Source: Anodontia alba
Lineage: Eukaryota; Mollusca; Bivalvia; Lucinida; Lucinidae
Assembly (NCBI GenBank): GCA_964016985.1
Contig: OZ024827.1
Span: forward strand, 58,467,643 to 58,531,642
DNA: 64,000 nucleotides
Direction of reading: 5' to 3'
Positions 54,691-64,000 of the stretch are shown in pieces. A program made the translations under genes and the position numbers. How positions within the stretch are numbered: the stretch's first letter is position 1; every line of letters begins with the position of its first letter. The notes under the pieces are model-generated. The model searched no databases. It worked only from the letters and a program-made list of their open reading frames with translations, and had not been told where the DNA came from.

Positions 54691-55399
54691 TTATTGGGTA
54701 GCCATACAGCATTATATATGCTGTTTTCTCCAGTTATCGTACACCTAAATCTTTTCAGTATTACCAGGTAACTGTCAATAAGAATTCAAAGTTAGACCAC
54801 TTTAGCGTTTGGTATGTTTTGAATGATGCCTTCAAGCAGTTACGAGAAATTCTGTCGTTTTGATATTTTCCCACCTTTTAGAATTTTTTAGTACATTTTT
54901 GGACGTTTCTCATGTTATCTTCCACCCCAAATACATTAGTCAAAATAAATACCAAAAGCAAAACAAGCTTGCATTTATTAATTTTGTTTTACAGAACCAT
55001 CAATCATACCATCTTCTGTGTGGGCTTTTTCATTTTAGAACTTGATATTTGTTATAAAATGTAAATTGTAAGGGCTACCCTCATGAAAACTAGGATATTT
55101 CACATGTTTGCTCCAGAAAGTGTTTGGAAATATTATGCAAACAAATCAGTAATGAAGATTATTATTTAGCTTGACTTTACTTATAAACTTACTTTGAAGT
55201 GTTGGCTGTTTTCCTGTATTGACGGATAGACGATATGAGAATGGACAATAATATGAGAATAAAGAATATCCCTTTTTTAACATCTCGCGAGCATATTATT
55301 ATGAAAATACAGCTCCTGCTCACAGACCTCACTAGTTATTCCCCCGTCAAGGTCTCAAGTATCTCATCATGAAAACATGCCTATATAATTTTGACCCCC
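54691..55399. other. Unassigned sequence
   Basis: No supported gene or repeat. Confidence 0.35.
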
Positions 55400-56335
55400 T
55401 TAAACCCCACTTTTATATAGCCAGGCACCAGTCAACCAGTCACTGGTCAACCAGTCAACGGGCAAAATTTCACTGGTCAACCAGGCACCGGCCAACCAGT
55501 CACTGGTCAGATAGTCACCGGTCATCTGATACCAGGCACCGGTCATCGGTCATCCAGTCACCGGTTATCTAAAATTGATTACCAGGCACCGGGCACCAGG
55601 CACTGGGCATTTAATCACCAGGCACCAGACTGGTCGTCCTGTCACCTGTCACAGGGCACCAGTCAACTTACCAGTCACCTGTTAGCAGTCTTCATGCTAT
55701 AGGCAGTGAATTCAGACTAACCAGACAAATTTGGGTTCTGAGCATTCATTTTCGAATGAGCCTCAAAACCCAGCTACTTCAAGTAGAGTATTGTTGCCTC
55801 TTGAGCCAGACTTTAGCCAGATGTCAGACCCAAGTATAGTTATAGAGCCGCCTAGTAATACTTGGTCAAATGATAGGCATACATCTCAGACTAGGCGAAG
55901 TAGAAGAGATCAGCCTAAAAGAAAACACAAATCTAGGAAGAGTAGAAGACATAGATCGTCTTTTTCCTCCTCTTCTAGATCATCCTCTTCAGATTCATAA
56001 GAGAAGTAAAAGATGGAAGAGGTCTAAACAATCTCATAAGAGGAGAAGAAGACGATCAACGCCGTCTTCTTCTTCCTCCTCTTCTATGCATTCAGTGAAT
56101 GATTATGGTAGATATAAAAGAACAAGACAATCTCCACAGGTTGCAGAGGTACCAACTACGCTGCAACCTTCAGGGGCAATTAATGAAACACCTACATTAT
56201 TTTACAGTCAGATAATGTGGTGCAACAGTCTGCAAAAGACACAGGTTCTGAATCAGAACCGAAAATCTGGTCTTTTGATAGGGCTATCAGTGAGGTGTTC
56301 AGACTTTTACCCCAGGAGTTATGCCCTAAATCTGT
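55400..56335 (+). pseudogene. DIRS-C gag relic
   Basis: Starts in a long run of CCAGTCA/CCGGTCA/CCAGGCA phrases (55420-55690), the same repeat that sits in DIRS-A gag. Then LLPLEPDFSQMSDPSIVIEP, Ser/Arg-rich blocks and IWSFDRAISEVFRLLPQELC align with DIRS-A. Stop and frame changes near 56000 and 56220. Confidence 0.85.
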
Positions 56336-56436
56336 CTTATTCTTTAGAGTTTCCGGAGTCTTAATCCAGAGGTATAGGGATTATATGTTTTATTTGTGTT
56401 AGAACTAGGAGAGCTCCTCCCTCCTAATCTGCATAT

Positions 56437-56534
56437 TCTAGCACATTATCTTATAGGTTTATGTATTGTGCATTTAAAATGAACTTTTTAAAAGTAAAAC
56501 ATATTTTAACTAGCAATACTTAACCTATAGATAA
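56437..56534. repeat. DIRS-C internal complementary region
   Basis: TCTAGCACATTATCTTATAGG ... AGCAATACTTAACCTATAG corresponds to 20513-20614 of DIRS-A, with the same two-half layout. Confidence 0.88.
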
Positions 56535-56547
56535 GAGAATCATGCTT

Positions 56548-56571
56548 CCCCCCCCCCCCCCCCCCCCCCCC
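56548..56571. repeat. Poly-C tract
   Basis: 24 consecutive C followed by ACACACC/ACCACC. Confidence 0.92.
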
Positions 56572-56651
56572 ATACACACCACCACCACCCCCCCACCCCC
56601 ACAGAGTAGCTCAGTTTTGTTTTATCCTTCAAAGAAACTGACACGTGATTA

Positions 56652-58099
56652 TACCCCCGACATACGAAGTATGTTGAGGGGTATATAGTTTTTGTCTTTC
56701 TGTCCATTCTTCCGTCCGTCCATCCGTCCGTGCGTGCATCCATACGAATGTTAACGTTTTGCATCAAAGTTTTGCGTGAAGTTTTTTCCTTTCGCATATA
56801 TTTTTGAAAGCTTACACTTTCGGATGTTGACGTGTGGTTAGTGTTACTACTAGATGATTACAGAATAGCTGCCATCATTCTGCTGATGCTGCTGACCCAA
56901 GGTCAAGGCCATGGACTTAGAAAGTAGTGTGATGTTTACGTTAAAGTTTTACGTGAAGTTTTTGTCTTTTGCTTGTATTTCTAAAAGCTTTGACTTAAGG
57001 TTATTAATGTGTGATTTGTACTAGTGCTGGATGATTACAGAATAGCTGACATCATCCTGCTGCTACAGCTACTGACCAAAGTTTCCTTTTGCATATATTT
57101 TTGAAAGCTTACACTTTAGGATGTTGATGTGTGGTTAGTGTTACTACTAGATGATTACAGAATAGCTGACATCATTCAGCTGATACTGCTGACCCAAGGT
57201 CAAGGTCACGGACTTAGAAAATAGTGTGATGTTTACATCAAAGTTTTACCTGAAGTTTTTGTCTTTTGCTTGTATTTCTAAAAGCTTTGACAAGGTTATT
57301 AATGTGTGATTTGTACTGTACTGCTGGATGATTACAGAATAGCTGACATCATCCTGCTGCTACAGCTACTGACCAAAGGTCAATAGCTGACATCATCCTG
57401 CTGCTACAGCTACTGACCAAAGGTCAAGGTTATGAACTTAGAAAAATTGTGTGATGTTAACGTCATAGTTTTATGTGAATTATTGTGATTATACTTTGTA
57501 TCTTTGCTATTACTTGGTTTATTTGTATGAAACGTTGAACATGAGTTCAGTTCAGCATGATGGGACATGGGAGTCACTGTGACCTACTTTTCATGGGCCT
57601 GTGATTTTGCCTTAAATCTTTAATTCTTCTTGATGCATTTGCATGAAACTTTGGATATAAGTTCAGTTCAACATGAAAAATAACTTGATAGGACAGGTGG
57701 GTCACTGTGACCTATTTTTCATGGTCCAGTGATTTTGTCTTATATCTTTACTGCTACATGATGGATATGCATGAAACTTTGGATATAAGTTAAGTTCAAC
57801 ATGAAAAATAACCTGATAAGACATTTGGATCACTGTGACCTACTTTTTATGGTCCAGTGATTTTGCCTTGTTTCTCAATGTAGGTCAGTGACCTATATTT
57901 TATGGCCCAGCAAATTTGCTTCATGTCTTGAAGACTATTTACTCCAGGAAAGTTGTACTTGGGATGATAGATCAGTGTCACTCAGAGACTGACATTGTAA
58001 ACTATATCTTGCCTTCATTGTCATTAACTTTAAAATATTTTATAATTAAGAAATGGTGCAGGCTGGGGGTATTTGTGACCCTCTGGGCACTTGCTCTAG
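56652..58099 (+). mobile_element. Helitron-like array element in DIRS-C terminal repeat
   Basis: Inserted between A (56651) and T (58100). 5' part TACCCCCGACATACGAAG...GGGGTATA forms a hairpin, then a GTCC/GTCT microsatellite (56700-56740), two tandem blocks (~155-bp units at 56815-57430, ~125-bp units at 57490-57880), and the 3' end: GGGGGTAT, hairpin GTGACCCTCTGGGCAC, then CTAG at 58096-58099. A|T target, 3' hairpin and CTAG are Helitron hallmarks; the 5' TC is not seen. Confidence 0.75.
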
Positions 58100-58311
58100 T
58101 TAAAAGAGCGGGAAGAGTGATATCACACAGGAAACTGCCTAAGGGACCTTCTGGATTAAGACTCTTTAAGACGATTGAACTGTAGTTTTAACTGAACTGT
58201 CGTTTTTTTGTGGAAAGTGTGAAAAACAGAATAGAATAGCACATTATCTATAGTACATTATCTGTAGGTTAAGTATTACTGGTTAAAATATATTTTACTT
58301 TTAAAAACTTC
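58100..58311 (-). repeat. DIRS-C right terminal repeat, distal part
   Basis: Reads GGGACCTTCTGGATTAAG...CAGAATAGAATAGCACATTATC and ends TTACTTTTAAAAACTTC, colinear with 20710-20876 of DIRS-A. A short CATTATCTATAGTACATTATC duplication lies inside. Confidence 0.88.
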
Positions 58312-58815
58312 ATATTAGGCTGTGTCAAATCCAGTTAAAAATTTTCCTAAGACAACAAAGAAAAACTTACATGCAATGTTTCTATGCCCTCAGGGGTTTG
58401 TATGAGATGGGCATTTGGTACATATATGCCATATTTAAGGAGCGAGACAAAAGTACCAGTGGTCAAAGTTCTGGTGTGAGTTCGAATGGTCCATCAGCCT
58501 TCGACATATTGATTAACATGCATAAGAACTTCATTCATCTACCGAGCCCAAGGTATGATACTCTACATGTACCTGTTATTTGCCAGCCTGACCTAACTGG
58601 GTCCAAGGATAGCAGGGGGTGTATTTTCGAATACATTACCAAAAAATCAGACCAAACATCATTTATCTGCAAGGGTTTCAACACATTTTTGGTTGTGCTT
58701 TGACTGAAAAATTTCCAGGCAGTGTTGTGCTTGTACCCAGGTTAGGCATGAAGAAAATCAAAAATTCATCAACATACTCCTGAAGCCTGCCACAGGTCTC
58801 ACTTCTTTTTATTAT
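58312..58815. other. Unassigned sequence
   Basis: An open frame 58371-58703 has no recognisable domain; not called. Confidence 0.3.
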
Positions 58816-59756
58816 CGCACCTGCTTGTAGCAGGGTGTGATATAGGCGTCCACTTTTCCGTCCGTCTGTCAACATTTATGTCGACGTTCGACATTTATGT
58901 CAAAGTTAGTATTCTAATCAACTACAAGACTAAACAACCATCAAACCTTGCATGAAACATCTCCCTGACCTCCTGACTTTGCGACATAGGCGTCCGCTTT
59001 TCCGTTCGTCTGTCCGTTTGTCCGTCCGTCTGTCAACATTTATGTTGAAGTTCAACATTTATGTCAAAGTTAGTATTCTAATTAACTACAAGACTAAAAA
59101 ACCATCAAACCTTGCATGAAACATCTCCCTGACCTCCAGACTTTGCGACATAGGTGCCCGCTTTTCCATTCGTCTGTCCATTCGTCCGTCCGTCTGTCCG
59201 TCTGTTAACAGTTCTGTTATGTCGAAGTTCGACATTTATGTCAAAGTTAGTATTGTAATCAACTACAAGACTAAACAACCATCAAACCTTGTATGAAACA
59301 TCTCCCTGACCTCCTGACTTTGCGACATAGGTGCCCGCTTTTCCATTCGTCTGTCCGTTCCTCCATCCGTCTGTCTGTCTGTTAACAGTTCTGTTATGTC
59401 GAAGTTTGACATTTACGTCAAAGTTAGTATTCTGATCAACTACAATTCTACAACAACCATCATACCTTGCATGACACACCTCCCTGACCTCCAGACTTGG
59501 CAGGTACATTGACCCAGTGACCTTGACCTATATTTTGCGCTCCATTGATTTTGACATAATTTACGTTGACATTCCAGATCTTCTCAACTATAAGGCCTAC
59601 AACTACCAAATCTTGCATAGTGCTTCTCCTGGATGTACTGAGTCGGCAGTTACCTTGACCCGGTGACCTTGACCTATATTTTGCGCTCTAGTGACTTTGA
59701 CACATTTTGCGTCAATGTTTGATATCTCCTCAACTATAAGGCCTACAACCATCAAA
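58816..59756 (+). mobile_element. Tandem-array element H5, left part
   Basis: Begins GCACCTGCTTGTAGCAGGGTG, a hairpin, then TATAGGCGTCC and GTCCGTC microsatellite. Units of about 180 bp repeat GTCAAAGTTAGTATTC, AACCATCAAACCTTGCATG and a fresh GTCC stretch (four copies to about 59510), then switch to ~150-bp units with GGTGACCTTGACCTATATTTT. Interrupted at about 59756. Confidence 0.82.
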
Positions 59757-59760
59757 AAAA

Positions 59761-60281
59761 AGGTAAGAGAAAAGTCCAGGGAGTGCCACAATCACAAACC
59801 GCAGCCCTTCCCAGACCCCAAGAGGAAGAGGAAACCGACAAATCTAAACAAGCACAAACCGAACAAACGTACGAAAAGCACTAAGATTAGCTCTCTCTTC
59901 CCCAAGCGAGGTAATCGCAATACTAAAAGGACTAAAAAACACAAGAACAAAATGACACACGGAACGACATACATCAAATCGCCTCGTAGAATAAACCACA
60001 AAGCAACAAAGAGTAAGACTAACACCGGGACCACCGCCTTAGAACGGTCAGTAGAGCAAACCACCGGGGTGGGGTTTAAAGCACTTTTACAGCTAGCTAA
60101 CTTCACCCTGGGTCCCGATGCTACTCTTAATACAGAAACACATAAAAATTCGGTTCGCATAAAGGCTCCCAATTCAATGTATCAAAGCGAAAACATAAAA
60201 ATCAAATTAATCACTATAATAAAAAAAGACGAGTACTCATGGCTAATTCTACTGTATGCCAGAGTAAATGAAAACCAATAG
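59761..60281 (+). CDS. Lys/Arg-rich open frame, antisense to the retroelement
   Basis: About 173 codons open from the element edge: a strongly basic first half (KRKRKPTNLNK, KHKNKMTHGT) and a less basic end (FKALLQLANFTLGPDATLNT, DEYSWLILLYARVNENQ). The frame runs in from flanking repeat without its own early ATG. The sense strand over the same region is open for 126 codons of Leu/Val/Phe-rich sequence. Either may be real; the dual openness could come from codon bias. No domain recognised. Confidence 0.25.
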
Positions 60282-60342
60282 TTGAACCACGGCGGGCCAA
60301 GCCAAAGACATATCATCAAGCCCCAACCCACTGGTTAAAGTT

Positions 60343-61028
60343 TTACGAAGAGGCCGTCATTGAGTCTGAGGCCCGAACCGCCGTCGTGCAATTAAAGAGT
60401 GAAGCATAGCCATCAACAATGATTGGGTTGACAACTAGGCATGCAGTCTGCCACATAATATCCAGGCTATAGCCAATTCTTTTATAACGGTTAATAAGTT
60501 TTCTGAATTGCTCCGAAAAGTTAGATTTACCTACAATTTTTTTAAATCTGTACACTAAGTCACCATAAAATTCTGGTTCCGATATACCTTGTTGCAGAAG
60601 TGATTTCAGACTGATGCCATATTTTTCTAACAAGGCACTGTGTCTGCGATAAAATTTCGAAAACGCCTTACGAAGTTTAAAATAATGATAGCCCTGCCTA
60701 AGAAGTTTGGCAGTAAGGGCTTTATTATGGTAGTTAAAGTCATTAAGATTTGAAGAAGCTCTGGCGAATCTAATAAGTTGAGATATGTATACCCCATATG
60801 AGGTACACCGGGGGACATCGCCATCCAGAAAAGGGAATTTGACTATATCAAAATCAAAATCGTCCCGTTTATCATAAATTTTGGTGGAAACTGTACCATT
60901 AGATATACATAGATTCAAATCCAAAAAAGGTGCCTCGGTATCGGAAGAATTTGCTCTATTTAATTGGAGTTCTGTAGGGTATATCCGGTCCACCATTTGG
61001 TCAAAGTAAATATTGTCAATATTTAATA
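60343..61028 (-). pseudogene. Reverse transcriptase C-terminal fragment
   Basis: Starts just after where the YxDD box should be (LNIDNIYFDQMVDRIYP) and reads PFLDLNLCISNGTVSTKIYD, KRDDFDFDIVKFPFLDGDVP, GVYISQLIRFARASS, KAFSKFYRRHSALLEKYG, PEFYGDLVYRFKKIVG and TACLVVNPIIVDGYASLFNC, ending in a stop at 60343. It aligns with the fragment at 3659-4215 and extends about 90 residues further. This block is common in invertebrate RT proteins; Penelope-like affinity is inference. Confidence 0.82.
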
Positions 61029-61865
61029 AACCTTGCAAAGTGCTTCTTCTCAATGTACTGACTCGGCAGATACCTTGACTTGGTGACCTTGACCTATATT
61101 TTCGCTACAGTGACTTCGACATAATTTACGTCAACGTTCCAGATCTCCTCAAGTGTAAGACCTCTAGCAAACAAACCTTGCATAGTGCTTCTCCTAGATG
61201 TACTGACTCGGCAGGTATCTTGACCCGGTGACCTTGACCTATATTTTGCGCTCCAGTGCCTTTTACACATTTTACGTCAAGGTTCAATATCTCCTCAACT
61301 ACAAGGCCTACAACCATCAAACCTTGCATAGTGCTTCTCCTCAATGTACGGACTCCGCAGGTACCTTGACTGGGTGACCTTGACCTATATTTCGCGCTCC
61401 ATTGACTTTTACACTTTACGTCGCCCTTCCTTATGTCCTCAACTGTAAGGCCTTCAACCACCAAACCTTATATAGTGCTTCTTCTCAATGTACTGACTCA
61501 GCAGGTACCTTGACCTGGTGACCTTGACCTATATTTTGCACTCCAGTAACTTTGACACATTTTACGTCGATGTTCGGTATCTCCTCAAATATAAGACCTA
61601 CAACCACTAAACCTTGCATAGTGCTTCACCTCATTGCACTGGCTTGGCAGGTACCTTGACCTGGTGACCTTGACCTATATTTGACACATTTTACCTTGAT
61701 GTTTGATAACTCCTCAACTATAAGGCCTACAACCACCATACCTTGCATAGTGCTTCTCCTTGATGTACTGAATTACCAGGTACCTTGACCCGTGACCTTG
61801 ACCTATATTTCACGCTCCAGTGACTTTTACACATTTTACGTCGAAGTTCCATTATCATTGGGCTG
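61029..61865 (+). repeat. Tandem-array element H5, right part
   Basis: Five to six ~150-bp units with CTTGACCTGGTGACCTTGAC, ATATTTTGCGCTCCAGTGAC, CTCAACTATAAGGCCTACAA and CCTTGCATAGTGCTTCTCCT. Ends about 61865. Confidence 0.85.
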
Positions 61866-62550
61866 TATAATACGAAAAGTCAGTGCTGAAGATATAGCCA
61901 TTAGAGGGTATGGCACTGGCCTGGAATATATGTGCCCCACTAGGCACTTTGTCTACATTTTTTTCAACCCAGTTTTCCAACTAAGCACTGCTAAGAATGA
62001 AATAAACTTATTTAATAACCACGTTTTGATTGTGGCTCCTGTGACTTTTGCCCCAGCAGGTGCCATGACGCCTTCTGCGGAATTCTTGTGTTGCTTTTAA
62101 ATCATGTATAATGGGATTTCCAAATAAAATGACAAAGGCCTTTTTATTTAGGAGCAGTTTCATTAAAAGGTTTGAATTTATTATTTTTTTTTCCCCTCCT
62201 CCTACTCTGATGGCCAGCACCAAAAATCTGTAAAACAAAAAATAAAAAAAACACTGGCCTTACCCTACGAAAATCAACGATGACATTACAGGCTGGCCTA
62301 AAGTTGAGCCAACGTAGTATAATGGTTGACCAACATATGATTACAGTAATGTTATGTATAATTAGACAAAAAAGGTAATGGTACAATGTATAAAGATTAG
62401 TTGACTCACCGGGAGTACTGTACTGTTGTTGTTGCTAATCATATCTACCTATAAACCATCTTGCTGTTGTACATGACTGTGCAGACGTTGTTATCAGTTA
62501 AATCATCAGCCTGAAAAGTACCACAGTTAAGGCTGACACTATATTTTTGT
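61866..62550. other. Unassigned sequence
   Basis: Possibly the 3' end of H5 in the first part; no gene recognised. Confidence 0.35.
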
Positions 62551-64000
62551 CGCACCTGCTTGTAGCAGGGTGTGATATAGGCGTCCGATTTTCCATCCGT
62601 CCGTCCGTATGTCAACATTTATGTTGAAGTTCGACATTTATGTCAAAGTTAGTATTCTAATCAAATACAAAACTAAACAACCATCAAAACTTGCATGAAA
62701 CATCCCCCTGACCTCCTGACTTTGCAACATAGGTGTACGCTTTTCCGTTACTCTGTCCGTTCGTCTGTCCGTCTTTCAACATTTATGTCGAAGTTCGACG
62801 TTTATGTCAAAGTTAGTATTCTTATAAACTACAAGACTAAACAACCATTAAACCTTGCATGAAACATCTCCCTGACCTTCTGACTTTACGACATAGGCGT
62901 CCGCTTTTCCATTCGTCTGTCTGTCTGTCCGTCTGTCAACAGATCTGTTATGCCGAAGTTCGACATTTATGTCAAAGTTAGTATTCTAATCAACTACAAG
63001 ACTAAACAACCATCAAACCTTGCATGAAACATCTCTCTGACCTTCTGATTTTGTGACAAAGGCATCCACTTTTCCATTCGTCCGTCCATTTGTCCGTCAG
63101 TCCGTCTGTCAACATTTATGTCGAAGTTCGACATTTATGTCAAAGTTAGTATTCTAATCAACTACAATTCTACAACAACCATCATACCTTGTATAACACA
63201 TCTCCCTGACCTCCTGACGTGGCAGGTACATTGACCTGGTGACCTTGACCTATATTTTACGCTCCAGTGACTTTGACACAATTTACATTGAGGTTCTAGA
63301 TCTTCTCAACTATAAGGCCTACAACTACCAAACCTTGCATAGTGCTTCTCCTAGATGTACTGACTCAGCAGGTACCTTGACCCGGTGACCTTGACCTGTA
63401 TTTTGCGCTCCAGTGACTTTGACACATTTTTCCATCGACGTTCGATATCTCCTCAACTATAAGGCCTACAACCATCAAACCTTGCAGAGTGCTTCTTCTC
63501 AATGTACTGACTCGGCAGATACCTTGACCTGGTGACCTTGACCTATATTTTGGCTGGAGTTACTTTGACATAATGTACGTCAAAGTTCCAGATCTCCTCA
63601 AGTGTAAGACCTCTAACCAGACCAAACCTTGCATAGTGCTTCTCCTAGATGTACTGACTCGGTAAGTATCTTGATCCGGTGACCTTGACCTATATTTTGT
63701 GCTCTAGTGCCTTGTACACATTTTACATCGACGTTCAATATCTCCTCAACTATAAGGCCTACAACCACCAAACCTTGCATAGTGCTTCTCCTCAATGTAC
63801 GGACTCTGCAGGTACCTTGACTCAGTGACCTTGACCTATATTTTGCACTCCATTGACTTTTACAACTTTTATGTCGCCCTTCCATATGTCCTCAACTGTA
63901 AGGCCTTCAACATCCAAACCTTGTATAGTGCTTCTTCTTGATGTACTGACTCGCCAAGTACCTTAACCTGGTGACCTTGACCTATACTTTGCACTCCAGT
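62551..64000 (+). mobile_element. Tandem-array element H6, running off the window
   Basis: Same family and same two-block layout as H5: GCACCTGCTTGTAGCAGGGTG start, four ~180-bp units with GTCC stretches (to about 63215), then ~150-bp GGTGACCTTGACC units to the right edge. Confidence 0.88.

Larger units (their letters stand above)
55400..58311 (+). mobile_element. DIRS-C, internally deleted relative of DIRS-A
   Basis: Gag relic, internal complementary region (56437-56534) and right terminal repeat (56625-56651 plus 58100-58311) match DIRS-A, but RT, RNase H and recombinase are absent: gag jumps to 3' non-coding sequence near 56335-56400. The left terminal repeat is not visible. The right terminal repeat is split by 56652-58099. 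Confidence 0.88.
59757..61028 (-). mobile_element. 5'-truncated retroelement (copy 2) in H5
   Basis: Splits an H5 unit between ACAACCATCAAA and CCTTGCAAAGTGC. On the minus strand it starts inside RT just after motif C and ends GGACTTTTCTCTTACC, followed by a T-run, the same end as copy 1 at 2730. Only AAA is shared at the two edges. It post-dates the array. Confidence 0.75.

Noticed and set aside
58371..58703. 110-codon plus-strand frame beyond DIRS-C
   Set aside because: No domain, no repeat copy and no splice or promoter support.

Overview
This is a repeat-dominated, AT-rich window of an animal genome, most likely a bivalve mollusc. The attribution is inference. It rests on DIRS-type tyrosine-recombinase retrotransposons next to LINEs with esterase-like ORF1 proteins, several pearl/CvA-like tandem-array elements with GTCC/GTCT microsatellite heads, and dispersed GATC hairpin repeats. 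I see no complete host gene, rRNA, tRNA or CRISPR array. Nearly everything readable is a transposable element, intact, broken or nested.

Layout. 1-2.6 kb: minus-strand LINE (LINE-A), endonuclease ORF2 running off the left edge, ORF1 broken by a 304-bp TIR insertion and a 43-bp tandem duplication. 2.7-4.2 kb: 3' tail of one retroelement and a YMDD-box RT fragment of another. 4.2-9.6 kb: simple repeats, a hairpin minisatellite, a possible orphan exon and a repeated CCATTTCGTAA tract. 9.65-22.13 kb: one minus-strand LINE (LINE-B) split by a hAT-like element (12378-13801) and by DIRS-A (14432-20881). DIRS-A itself carries a SINE-like insertion in its gag. 22.1-25.5 kb: dispersed repeats and hairpin MITEs. 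26.0-29.9 kb: LINE-C, holding a hAT-like element, which holds a tandem-array element, which holds a pogo/Tigger-type MITE. 30.5-31.2 kb: deleted mariner. 34.9-36.8 kb: array with an exact 145-bp period, cut off at a second DIRS element (DIRS-B, 36811-42285) with an intact RT/RNase H frame. 43-50.5 kb: SINE-like copy, two more array elements, hAT-type elements and a minisatellite. 51.6-54.1 kb: broken pogo-like transposase gene. 55.4-58.3 kb: DIRS-C, internally deleted and interrupted by a Helitron-like element. 58.8-64 kb: two more arrays, the first interrupted by a 5'-truncated retroelement.

The DIRS elements show the textbook parts: gag with a Cys-rich start and Ser/Arg-rich region, RT-RNase H, an overlapping tyrosine recombinase in the -1 frame, inverted terminal repeats, and an internal complementary region that is the reverse complement of the joined element ends. 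DIRS-A sits in the LINE-B ORF2 frame sharing only ATTTT at both ends, as expected for recombination of a circular DNA without target duplication. Several breakpoints give a relative clock: LINE-B, then DIRS-A, then the SINE; and LINE-C, then hAT-like, then array element, then MITE. Boundaries and repeat counts were read by eye and may be off by a few bases.
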